DNA from: Haliscomenobacteraceae bacterium
GTDB taxonomy: Bacteria; Bacteroidota; Bacteroidia; Chitinophagales; Saprospiraceae
Assembly (NCBI GenBank): GCA_947501115.1
Contig: CANMVX010000003.1
Span: forward strand, 79,136-143,135
Direction: 5' to 3'
DNA length: 64,000 nt
Under the pieces are notes generated by a model. It made no database searches. It saw nothing but the letters and a program-made list of their open reading frames with translations, and had not been told where the DNA came from. The position numbers and the translations under genes are program-made. Below are positions 38,873 to 49,130 of the stretch, one piece after another; positions within the stretch are counted from its first letter, which is position 1; each line of letters starts with the position of its first letter.

Positions 38873-40288
38873 ATGAAACAAATAAAATATCTCATACTTG
38901 CGGCTACTGTTCTATACAGTACTGCTTGTCAAGATCTTGTGCAGGGGATTAATGATAATCCCAATTCGGTTCCTATCGAAGCTGTTTCAGCCGTTGGTTT
39001 TTTAACTGGCGCGCAATTAGCTAATATTCAGGTTCAACTCGGACATGAACAACGTATTGTATCTTCCTGGTCAGGTCATTATGTAGGCTACCAAAATCTT
39101 TATAAGTCATTATATGAGTATGCATTAACCTCTGGAGAATCAAATGGTTTTTGGTCTTACGCCTATCAGGGGGTTGTTAATCAAATGCGTTATATACGTA
39201 AAACGGTTCCTTCTGATAAGTTACTCGTAGGTATTTCAAAAGTAATGGAAGCCCATTCAATAGGTACTTTAGCGGCTGCTTATGGAAATATACCTTATTC
39301 TGAAGCGGTTAATCCTGAAATTTCTGACCCGAAATTTGATAGTCAGAAAGCTGTATTTGCAGCTCTTCAAACTTTACTTGATGAAGCAATCACTGATTTG
39401 ACTGGTGCAACAAAAAGAGTCATTGCGGAAGATCTTCACTACACGGGTGACAATGCAAAATGGCTGGAAGCTGCCTATACCTTGAAGGCTAGGTATTTTA
39501 CGTTGACAAAAGAGTACGACAAAGCTTTGGTTGCCGCACAAAAGGGAATTTCAAAGCCGGAAAACAACTTTTCATTCAGGCCTTTAGCATCAAATAATCT
39601 ACAAGATAAAAACTTACTTTTCACCTTGTTTTCAGGCAGTAGAACGGGTGATTTAGGAAATAGAACCAGTTATTTAATAACTACTTTTTTGAATCCTGCA
39701 GTAGCTACTTCTCGTAATAATGCTAAAACAAGAGAAGCGGCCAGAAGAAATTTCTTATTACTCGATGATAGAAATGCTAATAATAATCTGGGTTTTGCTG
39801 CCATTACGGAACCAATGCCTATGATTACTTATGCTGAAAATCAACTGACTTTGGCTGAAAGTGCTACGAGAACGCAAGGTTTAAGTGCAGGATTAACTTT
39901 TCTAAATGCTTACAGGGTTCAATTGAATGGTGCAAAGCTGTTTAGAAAGCTGAATGCGACAGATGAATTAAAATATGATCCTTTAGTTGCTGCTGATTTT
40001 GAAGCAGGTGGATTGGAAAATGTAGACAATATTGATCCTGCCAGAGCTTTACTTCGCGAAGTTATTGAAGAAAGATATATTGCTTTCTTTAACACATGGA
40101 TGACCTTCAATGACTTAAGAAGATTGCGTAAATCAGAATCTGATATTTCAGTAAAAATTCCTTTTAACAGGGCCACGGCAACAAGGCATCCGGAGCGGAT
40201 TATTTATCCACAAAATGAATTAAATGCTAATTCCAATGCGATTGAACCAGCGGAGGGATTATATTTTGTTCTTGAGGTGAATAAATAA
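38873..40288 (+). CDS. SusD/RagB family outer-membrane lipoprotein (SusD-like_2 type)
   Basis: The 471-residue lipoprotein has a lipobox cysteine C19 in LYSTACQD, then DNPNSV, typical of the second SusD branch. Helical TPR-like segments follow and the C-terminal half has EERYIAFFNTWMTFNDLRR. It should cap the SusC channel at the cell surface and bind the ligand. No glycoside hydrolase follows directly, so the substrate is open. Confidence 0.93.
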   Translation: MKQIKYLILAATVLYSTACQDLVQGINDNPNSVPIEAVSAVGFLTGAQLANIQVQLGHEQRIVSSWSGHYVGYQNLYKSLYEYALTSGESNGFWSYAYQGVVNQMRYIRKTVPSDKLLVGISKVMEAHSIGTLAAAYGNIPYSEAVNPEISDPKFDSQKAVFAALQTLLDEAITDLTGATKRVIAEDLHYTGDNAKWLEAAYTLKARYFTLTKEYDKALVAAQKGISKPENNFSFRPLASNNLQDKNLLFTLFSGSRTGDLGNRTSYLITTFLNPAVATSRNNAKTREAARRNFLLLDDRNANNNLGFAAITEPMPMITYAENQLTLAESATRTQGLSAGLTFLNAYRVQLNGAKLFRKLNATDELKYDPLVAADFEAGGLENVDNIDPARALLREVIEERYIAFFNTWMTFNDLRRLRKSESDISVKIPFNRATATRHPERIIYPQNELNANSNAIEPAEGLYFVLEVNK

Positions 40289-40306
40289 TTCTCTTAAGGA
40301 TTAAAT

Positions 40307-40347
40307 AAAAAAAGGGAGGCTGTCTAAAAAGATTGCCTCCCTTTTTT
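40307..40347. terminator. Intrinsic terminator after the SusCD pair
   Basis: A 7-bp GC-rich stem (40314-40320 GGGAGGC with 40335-40341 GCCTCCC) is followed by six Ts and preceded by an A-run, so it could act in both directions. It starts about 25 bp after the SusD stop. Confidence 0.88.
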
Positions 40348-40448
40348 ATGATATTATATATTGGGGAAGTGGTCCCGCCAGGGGCATAATGGTCACAATA
40401 GACATTTGACCCACAAGGGGTCAGGGCATGAAAAGTGTATGTGTATAT

Positions 40449-40470
40449 GGCATAGCCCCGCCATCTTCCT
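40449..40470 (+). repeat. Partial copy of repeat R1
   Basis: The 22-bp stretch GCATAGCCCCGCCATCTTCC with flanks matches the hairpin head of repeat R1 found three times between 51 and 58 kb, but the rest of the unit is missing. Confidence 0.6.
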
Positions 40471-40486
40471 ACAGAGATAATAATGA

Positions 40487-40957
40487 TTACTCAATCTTAG
40501 CTTCTGCCGCTGCGTCGCTTGCTTTGAACCAATTTATAAGTACCTTTTTCTCTGCATCCGTTAGTTTTGCCTCCGGGTGCATCCAGGTATAAGAATCCAT
40601 GGGCATTTCACCGCTTTCAATAACCTCAAAGCCTTCTTCTAATTTATGTGCCGCTTTTTTTGCGGGATAAGTTCCAAATTCTGACATATTAAAATGCTTC
40701 TTTCCATCGTCAATATGATGTTTTACCCAAAATGAAACGGGGGCTATATAGCTGTACCATGGATATTTGGTTTTATTGGAATGACAATCCTGGCAAGCTC
40801 TTTCCAGTAAATCGGCAACTTCAGCACTGGCGGGAACCAAGCTCAACAATTCCATATTAGGATCCGTTTCCTTATTCGTTTTATCGGTTTGAAAAAACTG
40901 TAGGATGACCAAAACGGCTAATAGCCCAAATCCTACCCATTTTAATTGATTTTTCAT
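40487..40957 (-). CDS. Haem-binding domain protein (Haem_bd), membrane-anchored
   Basis: The 156-residue protein has an N-terminal membrane anchor (VGFGLLAVLVILQFF) and a c-type haem site C55-x-x-C58-H59 in ACQDCHSNKTKYPWYSYIAPV, the signature of the Haem_bd family of Bacteroidota. A second conserved part reads SGEMPMDSYTWMHPEAKL. It is probably a periplasmic cytochrome-like electron carrier or sensor. It is divergent from the ABC operon. Confidence 0.88.
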   Translation of the reverse strand: MKNQLKWVGFGLLAVLVILQFFQTDKTNKETDPNMELLSLVPASAEVADLLERACQDCHSNKTKYPWYSYIAPVSFWVKHHIDDGKKHFNMSEFGTYPAKKAAHKLEEGFEVIESGEMPMDSYTWMHPEAKLTDAEKKVLINWFKASDAAAEAKIE

Positions 40958-41029
40958 GGCTTTTGTTTGTAATTTAACATTTATGTAAACATTTATAAAG
41001 CAATTTGAGTTTTAAGATGAATAAATTTT

Positions 41030-41713
41030 ATGTGTATGATTGCGAAACTTTCGCAGGTTGGTAAATATTATCAGGTAGGCGATCAACGAATCACCGCATT
41101 AGAACCCACAGATATGGTTTTAAATGAGGGTGAATTACTCTTGATCATTGGACCATCAGGTTCAGGAAAAACTACCTTGCTTTCTTTATTGGGCTGCGTT
41201 TTATATCCTTCTGTTGGGAAATTAGTGGTGGACGGAAATGAGGTAAATAATCTGAATGAAAAGGAATTGGCAAAATTAAGGTTACATAAAATTGGCTTTG
41301 TGTTTCAAAATTTTAACCTGTTAGCTCCTCTCTCTGCTGAGGACAATGTACTTATGCCTCTTAAATTACAGGGAATCAAACAGGTCGATGCAAAGAAAAG
41401 GGTGGAAAAGGCATTGGAATTGGTGGATATGACTGACAGGAGAAGAAATTTGCCTAAACAACTTTCAGGTGGTCAACAACAACGAATTGCCATCGCCAGA
41501 GCCTTAGTAACCAATCCTAAAATGATCCTCTGTGATGAACCTACGGCTTCTCTGGACAAGGATTCTCTGGAGGTAGTCATGAATGAATTGCGTGCCCTTG
41601 CCGCTCAGGGAAAAGCAGTAGCCGTTGTTACACATGATCCCAGATTGAAAAAATATGCCGACCGAATTGTTGAGGTCAAAAATGGTATCGTTTCTGAAAT
41701 TCCAATCGATTAA
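41030..41713 (+). CDS. ABC transporter ATP-binding protein (MacB/DevA type)
   Basis: In this 227-residue ATPase, Walker A GPSGSGKT is at 41-48, the signature LSGGQ at 145-149, Walker B ILCDEP ends at D169/E170, and the switch histidine is H202. A start at residue 3 (MIAKLSQVGKYY) is as likely. It energises the export complex formed with the next three genes. Confidence 0.95.
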   Translation: MCMIAKLSQVGKYYQVGDQRITALEPTDMVLNEGELLLIIGPSGSGKTTLLSLLGCVLYPSVGKLVVDGNEVNNLNEKELAKLRLHKIGFVFQNFNLLAPLSAEDNVLMPLKLQGIKQVDAKKRVEKALELVDMTDRRRNLPKQLSGGQQQRIAIARALVTNPKMILCDEPTASLDKDSLEVVMNELRALAAQGKAVAVVTHDPRLKKYADRIVEVKNGIVSEIPID

Positions 41714-41739
41714 TTTTTTTACATCGCAAATAAATTTTT

Positions 41740-42684
41740 ATGAAATATAATTTTCTTACGCTTGGTTCTCTGTTGCTCTTATTAAATTTTTCTTGTGGAA
41801 ATGATCCTGAACCTAAAAATGAAAAGAAAGAGGTGCTCAGGGATGAGATGGAGATTAATCAGATCGTTGGTATAGCAACCATCGAACCTTTGGAAAGGTT
41901 ACGCACCCTCAATGCCGAAGTAAATGGGGTAGTTGCTGATGTTTTAGTAGTTGATGGTCAGCATGTTGAAAAAGGTGAATCTATTCTTGTGCTGGACAGT
42001 CAAATCGAAAATGCTCAATTAGTTCAGGCCAAAAGTAAATTGGGCACCCAAAAAGCGGCTATTTCTTTTGCCAAAAAGTCTTTGCAAACCAAAGAAATCC
42101 AATTAAAAAAGGCCTATAATGACCTGAAAAGGGATAAAAAATTATTGGACGGCAATGCCATAACCTTACAGGCTTATGAGAACACCCAATTTCAAGTGGA
42201 ACAAAATGAAAAATTAGTTCAAGAGGCTATCGCCACAGTAGAACAACAGGAAATAAAAATAAATGAGTTAACGGCCGATGTTGCTTATTTTAGCACTATT
42301 CAACAGCGCAGAAATGTGAAAGCCCCTTTGTCAGGGACCTTTCTTTCGGTGAGCGTTCGCACAGGAACTTACCTCACAAATACCACTCCGCTAGGTGATT
42401 TTGCCCCAGACGGTGTTTTGATGGCGCTATCAGAGGTAGATGAATTATTTGCCGATAAAGTTAGCGTTGGGCAAGATGCATGGATTCGCAATCAGGGTGA
42501 TACAGAGATTATAGCCAAAGGAAAAATCGTTTTTGTTGGTAATTATTTAAAGAAGAAGTCGCTTTTTAGTGGAAAACCCGACGACCTGGAAGATCGAAGA
42601 GTCCGGGAGGTTAGGGTTGAACTGGGAGATAAAGCCAATGTGCTTATTGGTGCCAGAGTGGAATGCGTCATACAACTTAAATAA
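41740..42684 (+). CDS. HlyD/DevB-type periplasmic adaptor lipoprotein
   Basis: The 314-residue protein has a lipobox at C19 (LNFSCGND), a biotinyl-lipoyl-like domain with NAEVNGVVADVLVVDGQHVEKGE, a coiled-coil hairpin at about 95-190 and a beta-barrel part containing VKAPLSGTFLSVSVRTG. It should bridge the inner-membrane permease and TolC. It lies 26 bp after the ATPase gene. Confidence 0.9.
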   Translation: MKYNFLTLGSLLLLLNFSCGNDPEPKNEKKEVLRDEMEINQIVGIATIEPLERLRTLNAEVNGVVADVLVVDGQHVEKGESILVLDSQIENAQLVQAKSKLGTQKAAISFAKKSLQTKEIQLKKAYNDLKRDKKLLDGNAITLQAYENTQFQVEQNEKLVQEAIATVEQQEIKINELTADVAYFSTIQQRRNVKAPLSGTFLSVSVRTGTYLTNTTPLGDFAPDGVLMALSEVDELFADKVSVGQDAWIRNQGDTEIIAKGKIVFVGNYLKKKSLFSGKPDDLEDRRVREVRVELGDKANVLIGARVECVIQLK

Positions 42685-42703
42685 TTCAACAAAATAGCAC
42701 GCA

Positions 42704-43825
42704 ATGTTAAAAACTGCCTTACAATTTATATGGTATGATAAACCAAAATCGATTGGTGCCCTGGCAGGTACTATTTTGTCGGTTTTTTTGATTGGTCAGC
42801 AAGCTGGTATTTTTATTTTTCTTACCAATGCTATGGCTGCCTATGTCCGGCTTGCTCCAGAATATATCTGGGTGGTAGACAGTAAAACTACCAACTCAGG
42901 AGCTTTAACCCCTTTAGATATTAGAGTGGGGAAAGAGCTGGAAAGTATAGAGGGCGTCTATAAAGCCTATCCTATTGTCCTGGCAGCCGGTTCAGCAAAG
43001 TTTTCTAATGGAAAATCTTCTGGCATGAATCTTTTCGGCGTCCAATATCCTGAATTTGCAGGTTTCCCAAAATCTATTCCATCCGATAATCCTGCCCTCC
43101 TCATACAGGATGGCGCTATTTTTACAGACTTTTTTGATAAGGATGCCTTGGGCGGAGTTAATAAGGGCGATTATTTTGAGTTAAATGGCAAGAAGGTTTT
43201 TATAGCGGGAAATACGAAGGGGTACAGGACTTTTGGTGGCGTCGTCGGTTTCACGACCATCGAAAGAGCAAGAGCTATTGGAAATTTGCCAAATTATAAG
43301 GTCAGCGCTTATCTGGTAAAGAAAAATCCTAACATTTCTGAAGCACAAGTCATTCATTTTATTAATAATAATTTGAATGGGGTTAAAGCATGGGGTAGTG
43401 CCGATTTTAGAAAGGAAACCGTTATAACCGTGCTTTCTTCCAGTGGTATCGCTATTTCTTTCGGTACACTCATCATTTTTGCTTTAATCGTCGGCTTTGT
43501 TATTATTGGTCTGACACTCTATTCTGCAGCAGTAGATCGGCTTCGTGACTATGGAACGCTTAAGGCTATTGGTGCCACGAACGGGTACATTGCCCGTTTG
43601 ATTATTACCCAGGCTATGATTTTTGGTGTAGTTGGATTTGCTATTGGATTTTTCCTCGTCAATGGTTTCAAAAATGGCATTGCCAATGCAGGTACTATTT
43701 TTGAATTTCCACTTTGGCTGGAACTCACTTTCTTATTGATTACTCTTTTTATTGCCCTTTCGGGAAGTCTGTTTGCTGTTAAAAGAATAACAGGATTGGA
43801 ACCTTCTGCCGTGTTTCGTGGCTAA
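42704..43825 (+). CDS. ABC transporter permease (DevC/FtsX-like)
   Basis: The 373-residue protein has four membrane helices: one near the N-terminus (AGTILSVFLIGQQAGIFIF), a long extracytoplasmic domain, and three near the C-terminus with the FtsX signature YSAAVDRLRDYGTLKAIGAT. This layout matches DevC of glycolipid exporters and MacB-type mechanotransmission permeases. The substrate is unknown. Confidence 0.92.
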   Translation: MLKTALQFIWYDKPKSIGALAGTILSVFLIGQQAGIFIFLTNAMAAYVRLAPEYIWVVDSKTTNSGALTPLDIRVGKELESIEGVYKAYPIVLAAGSAKFSNGKSSGMNLFGVQYPEFAGFPKSIPSDNPALLIQDGAIFTDFFDKDALGGVNKGDYFELNGKKVFIAGNTKGYRTFGGVVGFTTIERARAIGNLPNYKVSAYLVKKNPNISEAQVIHFINNNLNGVKAWGSADFRKETVITVLSSSGIAISFGTLIIFALIVGFVIIGLTLYSAAVDRLRDYGTLKAIGATNGYIARLIITQAMIFGVVGFAIGFFLVNGFKNGIANAGTIFEFPLWLELTFLLITLFIALSGSLFAVKRITGLEPSAVFRG

Positions 43826-43844
43826 TCTACTAATTTTATTTTCT

Positions 43845-45176
43845 ATGAACCATTCTATATACCTTCTTTTCTTTCTTCTTTTTTGCTCATCCATTCACGC
43901 GCAAGATGTTAAGTCCCTATCGTTAACAGATGCCCTTGATCTGGCTATCAAAAACAGAAAGGAACTCTCTATCCAACAACTGAAAGTCGATCAGGCTCAG
44001 GCAGATATAAATATTTTAAATGCCAGAAGGTCTTTCCAGATAAAAGCCAGTGGTGATGTCAGATATAATCCGGTGCTTCAAACAAGTATTATTCCTGGAG
44101 CAGCTTTTCAAACAGGTTCAACACCGGGTGAAGATAGAGAAATTCAGTTCGGTACCCGCTTTAATGCTTTGGTCGGTGTTGAAGGTAGCTATCGGTTGGT
44201 AGATCCTACATTTAAGACAGATGTTGATCTCGCAATGCAGAATAAAGAATTGTCAGCATCTAATGGGGAAAAGGAAAAAATTGAGATTCAATTTCAGGTG
44301 ACTAAAAGTTTTTTTGAAGCATTGTTGCAAAAAGAAGCTGTTCAGATTAGCAAAGAACAATTGAAAAAAGCGGAGTATTGGATGGAAATTGCCCAGATCC
44401 AGTCTGCGAATGGTACCATTCTACCAAATGATTTATTGAAATTTAAAAGAGATTTTGCCGTCGCAAAAAGTAACCTGGAGATTTCAGAAAGGCAGTACCA
44501 TCAGCGTTGTAAAGAAATAGCCTTTTTTACAGGCCTTCCCGTGGGGAGTGAAGTTGAACCATTGGGCGATTTGAAAAATCAAGTTTCTTCAAATAGCACC
44601 GATGCTTTGCCATTGGATGATATCCTGAAAAGACCTGAACTGCTTCAAACAGGTATGGCCATGAAAATAGCTTCCTTGAATCAATTGAAACAAGAGCAAA
44701 TAAATAAACCTACGGTCGATTTTTATACCAATGTAAATGCCCAACATTTAAGTAATGATTTTGCCGTTTGGAATCGTTGGTTTCCTTTTGTTTTTGGCGG
44801 TGTTCGCATGCAATGGAATTTGGTGGATGGCGGACTGAAAAAGAAAAATCAGGAGAAATATGCATTGGAGTACAAATGGCAATCGGTGCATTTGGAAAAA
44901 TTACAGGCTGATTTTTCTTATGAATGGTTAACAGCGCAAAATGATTACGTATTGGCCTTAAAAAATATAGCTAAACAAGATGAAAACATCACCCTTTCTA
45001 ATCAAATTCTTCAGAATGATGAATTAAAATTTAAAGAAGGTGCTGGTTTAGTGACTACCTTAAGGGAAAGCCAACTTTCACTCAAAGAAGCGAATCAGTT
45101 GAAATTATCCTTTCAGGCAGACGCTTGTCAAGCCAGGTTAAGAATGATGAGAGCTGCGGGTAAAATTATTCCTTAG
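43845..45176 (+). CDS. TolC family outer-membrane efflux protein
   Basis: I start at ATG 43845, which opens a signal peptide (MNHSIYLLFFLLFCSSIHAQ) 19 bp after the permease stop. The roughly 443-residue protein has the duplicated helical layout of TolC channels (LSLTDALDLAIKNRKEL, repeated long heptad stretches). It completes a tripartite exporter. Its last 4 bp overlap the end of the convergent gene. Confidence 0.92.
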   Translation: MNHSIYLLFFLLFCSSIHAQDVKSLSLTDALDLAIKNRKELSIQQLKVDQAQADINILNARRSFQIKASGDVRYNPVLQTSIIPGAAFQTGSTPGEDREIQFGTRFNALVGVEGSYRLVDPTFKTDVDLAMQNKELSASNGEKEKIEIQFQVTKSFFEALLQKEAVQISKEQLKKAEYWMEIAQIQSANGTILPNDLLKFKRDFAVAKSNLEISERQYHQRCKEIAFFTGLPVGSEVEPLGDLKNQVSSNSTDALPLDDILKRPELLQTGMAMKIASLNQLKQEQINKPTVDFYTNVNAQHLSNDFAVWNRWFPFVFGGVRMQWNLVDGGLKKKNQEKYALEYKWQSVHLEKLQADFSYEWLTAQNDYVLALKNIAKQDENITLSNQILQNDELKFKEGAGLVTTLRESQLSLKEANQLKLSFQADACQARLRMMRAAGKIIP

Positions 45177-46477
45177 ACTTTCAAATATATTTGTCTGTGA
45201 TATAAGAGCCAGGTAAAGAAAAATATAACGCCAACATTGAAGAGGGCAAATCCTAAGGATGCGTTTTGTGGTGAAAAATAAGGAACAAACAGGCTATCAT
45301 ATAGCCAGCTTCTGAGGGAAATCATTTTTTCAGGTTCTGGTCCTCCCCATTTTATTGCGCTGATCAGTTTAGCAAATAAGCCGGATAACACATAGGCAAA
45401 CAGGGCGTTGGTTCCGAAAATACGGAATGGGCGCCCCCACGATGTCCAGTATTTCACGTCTACAATATAATAGATGGCCGCTAAAAAGAGTTGAGCCAGT
45501 CCTCCCACATATAAGACATAGGAGCTTGTCCATATTTTCTTGTTAATAGGAAAGGCAAAATCCCATAGCAGGCCTAATCCTACCAGTAGCAATCCACAAA
45601 GCGCTAATTTACCCAGTTTTTCTTGCCAGGATTGTTGTGCTTTTACCCATATTCCAGTCCAAACGCCAATCAATCCAGTTACAATGGCGGGTAAAGTGCT
45701 GAGAATTCCCTCCGGATCCCAGGTTTTTGCTTGTCCCCACAGGTGGTTTTCAGTCAAAAGGAATCGGTCTAACCATGCCCCTAAATTGGTTTCGGCATCA
45801 AGATTGGGAGCTGTACCGCCCGGAACTGGCACTAGTGTTAGGAGCGCCCAGTAACCTAAAAGGAGAGATATACCAAGGAAAATTTGAGTTCTGATAGAAA
45901 AAGACAGATAAATCAGGGATGCGGCCAGGTAAACTAATGCAATTCGCTGTAAAACCCCGGGAATCCTTAGGTTACTCCAATCGTAGTACATTATTCCAAT
46001 GATAAACATGCAAAATGCAGTAAAATAGGCAACATATTTCCAAATCTTATTCGTCTTATTTAGCAGTGCTTCGTCTGATGCCTGAATAAACACAGAAGTC
46101 ATAAAGAAAAATAATAAGACATAATGAATGTATAGCACACTTTCAGGACCGCTTTCGACGAATCGGAAATTTGGAAACAGGGCCATAAAAAGACCTAAAG
46201 CGAAAATAATGGCAGATCTGGAAATGATTTTCTTCGTTAGCCCTGAACCATTCACTCCAGCCTCTTTCCTTGCGCCTAGCGCAAAGGGTATGGCAACGCC
46301 CAGGATGAATAAAAAGAAGGGAAAAACCCAATCGGTTGGGGTACAGCCATGCCAGTCGGCATGTAAAAGTACCTTGTAGGAATTGGTCCAGTCCCCCGGA
46401 TTATTAACCAGTATCATGCAGGCAATGGTTAGACCCCTAAAAATATCCAGCGCGTTAAGTCTTTTACTGAAATCCAT
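45173..46477 (-). CDS. HGSNAT-like membrane acyltransferase (DUF5009/DUF1624 type)
   Basis: The 434-residue membrane protein has about ten helices and begins RLNALDIFRGLTIACMILVNNPGDW, followed by HADWHGCTPTDWVFPFFLFILG, the signature of the family related to lysosomal heparan-alpha-glucosaminide N-acetyltransferase. In bacteria the acceptor is unknown; its position 49 bp downstream of a GH20 hexosaminidase suggests an amino-sugar substrate, which is inference. Confidence 0.9.
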   Translation of the reverse strand: MDFSKRLNALDIFRGLTIACMILVNNPGDWTNSYKVLLHADWHGCTPTDWVFPFFLFILGVAIPFALGARKEAGVNGSGLTKKIISRSAIIFALGLFMALFPNFRFVESGPESVLYIHYVLLFFFMTSVFIQASDEALLNKTNKIWKYVAYFTAFCMFIIGIMYYDWSNLRIPGVLQRIALVYLAASLIYLSFSIRTQIFLGISLLLGYWALLTLVPVPGGTAPNLDAETNLGAWLDRFLLTENHLWGQAKTWDPEGILSTLPAIVTGLIGVWTGIWVKAQQSWQEKLGKLALCGLLLVGLGLLWDFAFPINKKIWTSSYVLYVGGLAQLFLAAIYYIVDVKYWTSWGRPFRIFGTNALFAYVLSGLFAKLISAIKWGGPEPEKMISLRSWLYDSLFVPYFSPQNASLGFALFNVGVIFFFTWLLYHRQIYLKV

Positions 46478-46526
46478 ATTTCGTTTATTCGTTTTTCTTT
46501 AAGATCAATAAGTGTTTTTGGCCATT

Positions 46527-49130
46527 TTAGTCGGTCAATTCACCTTCTTTAGCAGGTAGGGTCACCGTTCTGCTCTTTCTTCCAGAAGTAGTAAAAGTGG
46601 CAAATTTCACCTGCGAACCTTTTTTTAGCGTAATAGGCGAGGTATAAACCTGACTATTTGAAGCAGGTTCCTTTCCGTCTAATGTGAATCTCACCTGCAA
46701 ACCAGGAAAAGGGGTATTAATGGTCAGTTTATCATTGAGTATTTTGGCGCCTGGAGGGGGCACTCTATAAGTATAGCCACCAAAAATATAATCCAGTTTG
46801 GCCAGTTCCTTTTGCCCTAGTTTATTGGCAAATATTTCCCAGTCGGCATTTAATTGTTGCTCCCTTTCCGGTGAAAATCGTTTTGCTTCCCATGCTGCTT
46901 CCGTGGTCCAGGCTCTTTCTGCCAGTCCTAATAATTTGGGTAGGGTATAATAGAAAACCATATCACTGGTTTTTACCGTTTCTGTCCATAACTGTCCCTG
47001 AATACCCTTGATGTGTTTTTTGCCTTCGGGTTTCAGCCATTCCATGGTATTTTCCCATTGGGTAATAGGCATGTCATTGCCCTGATTATCTTTTAAAACG
47101 GCGGCAAACTGATTATTTGGAGAAAATCGCCAGGCTGTTTTGGTATCTACATATCCGCCCCATATTAAACCAGGTTCGGCAGGATGCCCATCGTAGGCAA
47201 GGTCAAAATATAAATTGGTTACATTGGATAATACTACATCGTACCCTGCATTGGCCAAACGATAAGAAAGATTTACCGATTCTCCCAGGCTATTCCAGAC
47301 GTAGGCCAGGAAACCATCTTTTGTAAATTTGGGATTAGGTTCATAACGGAATCCTTTTGGATTTTTGGGAATCCTTATTAAAGCAACCTCTTCCCAACCA
47401 GCTAATTGAATACCTCTTTCATCCAGCATTTTATCGAGTCGGGTCAGAAAATACTGGGTAAGCACGTCTTTGGGATTCCCTTCTGGTAGTTGAGTCAGTA
47501 AATCGAGGCAAGAAGGAGATCCTTTCCAAACACCTTCAGGCACTTCGTCACCGCCAACATGCATGGTTTTAAGTGGTACCCCGGCATCCTGGTACATTTT
47601 AATGATCTCGTCAAATATTTTACCTATAAAAGTATAGGTAGATTCCTTACAAACATCCAGCACATTGTCCGGATAATTTTGTACAGAACGATAGTCAGAT
47701 TTATCATTTGGGGTAAATAATCTGTATTGTTCTGAAGCTGACTTATTTCCATCTAACTGAAGTCTTGCCTGCCGTGCTTCCATACTTTTAATGGCTGAAC
47801 GGGCGTGACCAGGAATATCCACTTCTGGAATGACCTTAATATGACGCTCTCTGGCATATTTCAATATCTCAATAAAGTCATTCCTTGTGTAATAACCAGT
47901 TCCTGACGATTTATCGGCATCGGGTAAAAGACCGGAACCGTAAGAAGGCTGCAGGAAAGATTTTTCATCCTTTGAATAGCCTCTTTTTGACCCAAAGGCG
48001 GTTAATTCGGGTAAGCCAGGTATTTCGATTCTCCAACCCTCATCATCGGTAAGATGAAAATGAAAAGTATTCATCTTATAATGCGCCATAATATCTAGTA
48101 AATGTAAAATGGTTTTCTTGGAATGAAAATTTCTGCCTACATCCAGATGATAACCTCTGTATTCATATCGGGGAGCATCTTTTACAAGCAGGCCAGGCAA
48201 TGAAAGCGAAGTGTTTTTCTTTGCAAATGCATCGGATGGGAATAGATGAATCAAGCTTTGGATACCGTAAAAAACCCCTTGTGCATCTTTGCCTATAATT
48301 GTAATCTGATCTTTATTAATTTCAAGTTGATAGGCGCCGGACTTCTCTAAACCTGACCCATTTCCTATTTCAAGCGTAATCGTATTATTAGTTCCATTTG
48401 CTTTGGAAAATAATGGATCCATGAAGTTTTGGAGGTATGCTTTTTCATTTTCGAGCCCTTTTCCAGCTGTAATTTTCGAATTCCCAGAAAGGGAAAAGGA
48501 ACTACCTTGTAAAGTGGTGGACACAGGGGTAGGTAAAATAAGGGGTAATTTATCGGCGGACAATAAAGATACCCCAGCTTGCTGATCAAAGCGCCAAAAT
48601 GCGTCGGGCAAAGGCTTGTTGTCCTCTGGTGAAAGCTGAAATTGCTCTTTTCTTTTAAAAGGAAGAATTTCTATGGATACTGGATTTGTTTTTTCCACCC
48701 CATTTTCATCTTCATAAACGAGGTAGGCACCTTGAGGAACAGCTGAATAATTAAAAGTTACCCCTACAATGGAAGTATAGGGAAAATCCTTTTTCTCGCC
48801 CGCATTTAATCCGGAGAAAGAAGGGTCTGGCTCTATTTTGTATAATTCACCTACTACATTGGACAAACGCAACCCTTTTAAGGAAGAAGCTTCAGGAATA
48901 GGTCCGGTAATTTGATTAAAATAAATAGCCCATTTTTTTGAAGGAAGAGGGATTGAACCTTTATTACTCAATTGGATTTCTCCTTTTCCGGGTAAATCTC
49001 CAATGGCATTATTCTGATGTTTCCATGTCAGTTCAATTTGGATATAATCGTTTGATTGTGATTTATTTCCACCGCAGTTGAAAACCATAAATCCAAGGAT
49101 GAGAGAATAGAGAAAATAGTTTTTTAGCAT
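46527..49130 (-). CDS. GH20 beta-N-acetylhexosaminidase lipoprotein
   Basis: The 867-residue lipoprotein (C19 in MVFNCGGN) has an N-terminal CHB_HEX-like beta domain, a GH20b domain near 195-310, the GH20 barrel with FHLTDDEGWRIEIPG and the catalytic D528-E529 pair in HVGGDEVPEG, and a C-terminal chitobiase-like domain (FTLDGKEPASNS). It removes terminal GlcNAc or GalNAc from chitin oligomers, glycans or peptidoglycan fragments at the cell surface. It is divergent from aceK. Confidence 0.95.
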   Translation of the reverse strand: MLKNYFLYSLILGFMVFNCGGNKSQSNDYIQIELTWKHQNNAIGDLPGKGEIQLSNKGSIPLPSKKWAIYFNQITGPIPEASSLKGLRLSNVVGELYKIEPDPSFSGLNAGEKKDFPYTSIVGVTFNYSAVPQGAYLVYEDENGVEKTNPVSIEILPFKRKEQFQLSPEDNKPLPDAFWRFDQQAGVSLLSADKLPLILPTPVSTTLQGSSFSLSGNSKITAGKGLENEKAYLQNFMDPLFSKANGTNNTITLEIGNGSGLEKSGAYQLEINKDQITIIGKDAQGVFYGIQSLIHLFPSDAFAKKNTSLSLPGLLVKDAPRYEYRGYHLDVGRNFHSKKTILHLLDIMAHYKMNTFHFHLTDDEGWRIEIPGLPELTAFGSKRGYSKDEKSFLQPSYGSGLLPDADKSSGTGYYTRNDFIEILKYARERHIKVIPEVDIPGHARSAIKSMEARQARLQLDGNKSASEQYRLFTPNDKSDYRSVQNYPDNVLDVCKESTYTFIGKIFDEIIKMYQDAGVPLKTMHVGGDEVPEGVWKGSPSCLDLLTQLPEGNPKDVLTQYFLTRLDKMLDERGIQLAGWEEVALIRIPKNPKGFRYEPNPKFTKDGFLAYVWNSLGESVNLSYRLANAGYDVVLSNVTNLYFDLAYDGHPAEPGLIWGGYVDTKTAWRFSPNNQFAAVLKDNQGNDMPITQWENTMEWLKPEGKKHIKGIQGQLWTETVKTSDMVFYYTLPKLLGLAERAWTTEAAWEAKRFSPEREQQLNADWEIFANKLGQKELAKLDYIFGGYTYRVPPPGAKILNDKLTINTPFPGLQVRFTLDGKEPASNSQVYTSPITLKKGSQVKFATFTTSGRKSRTVTLPAKEGELTD

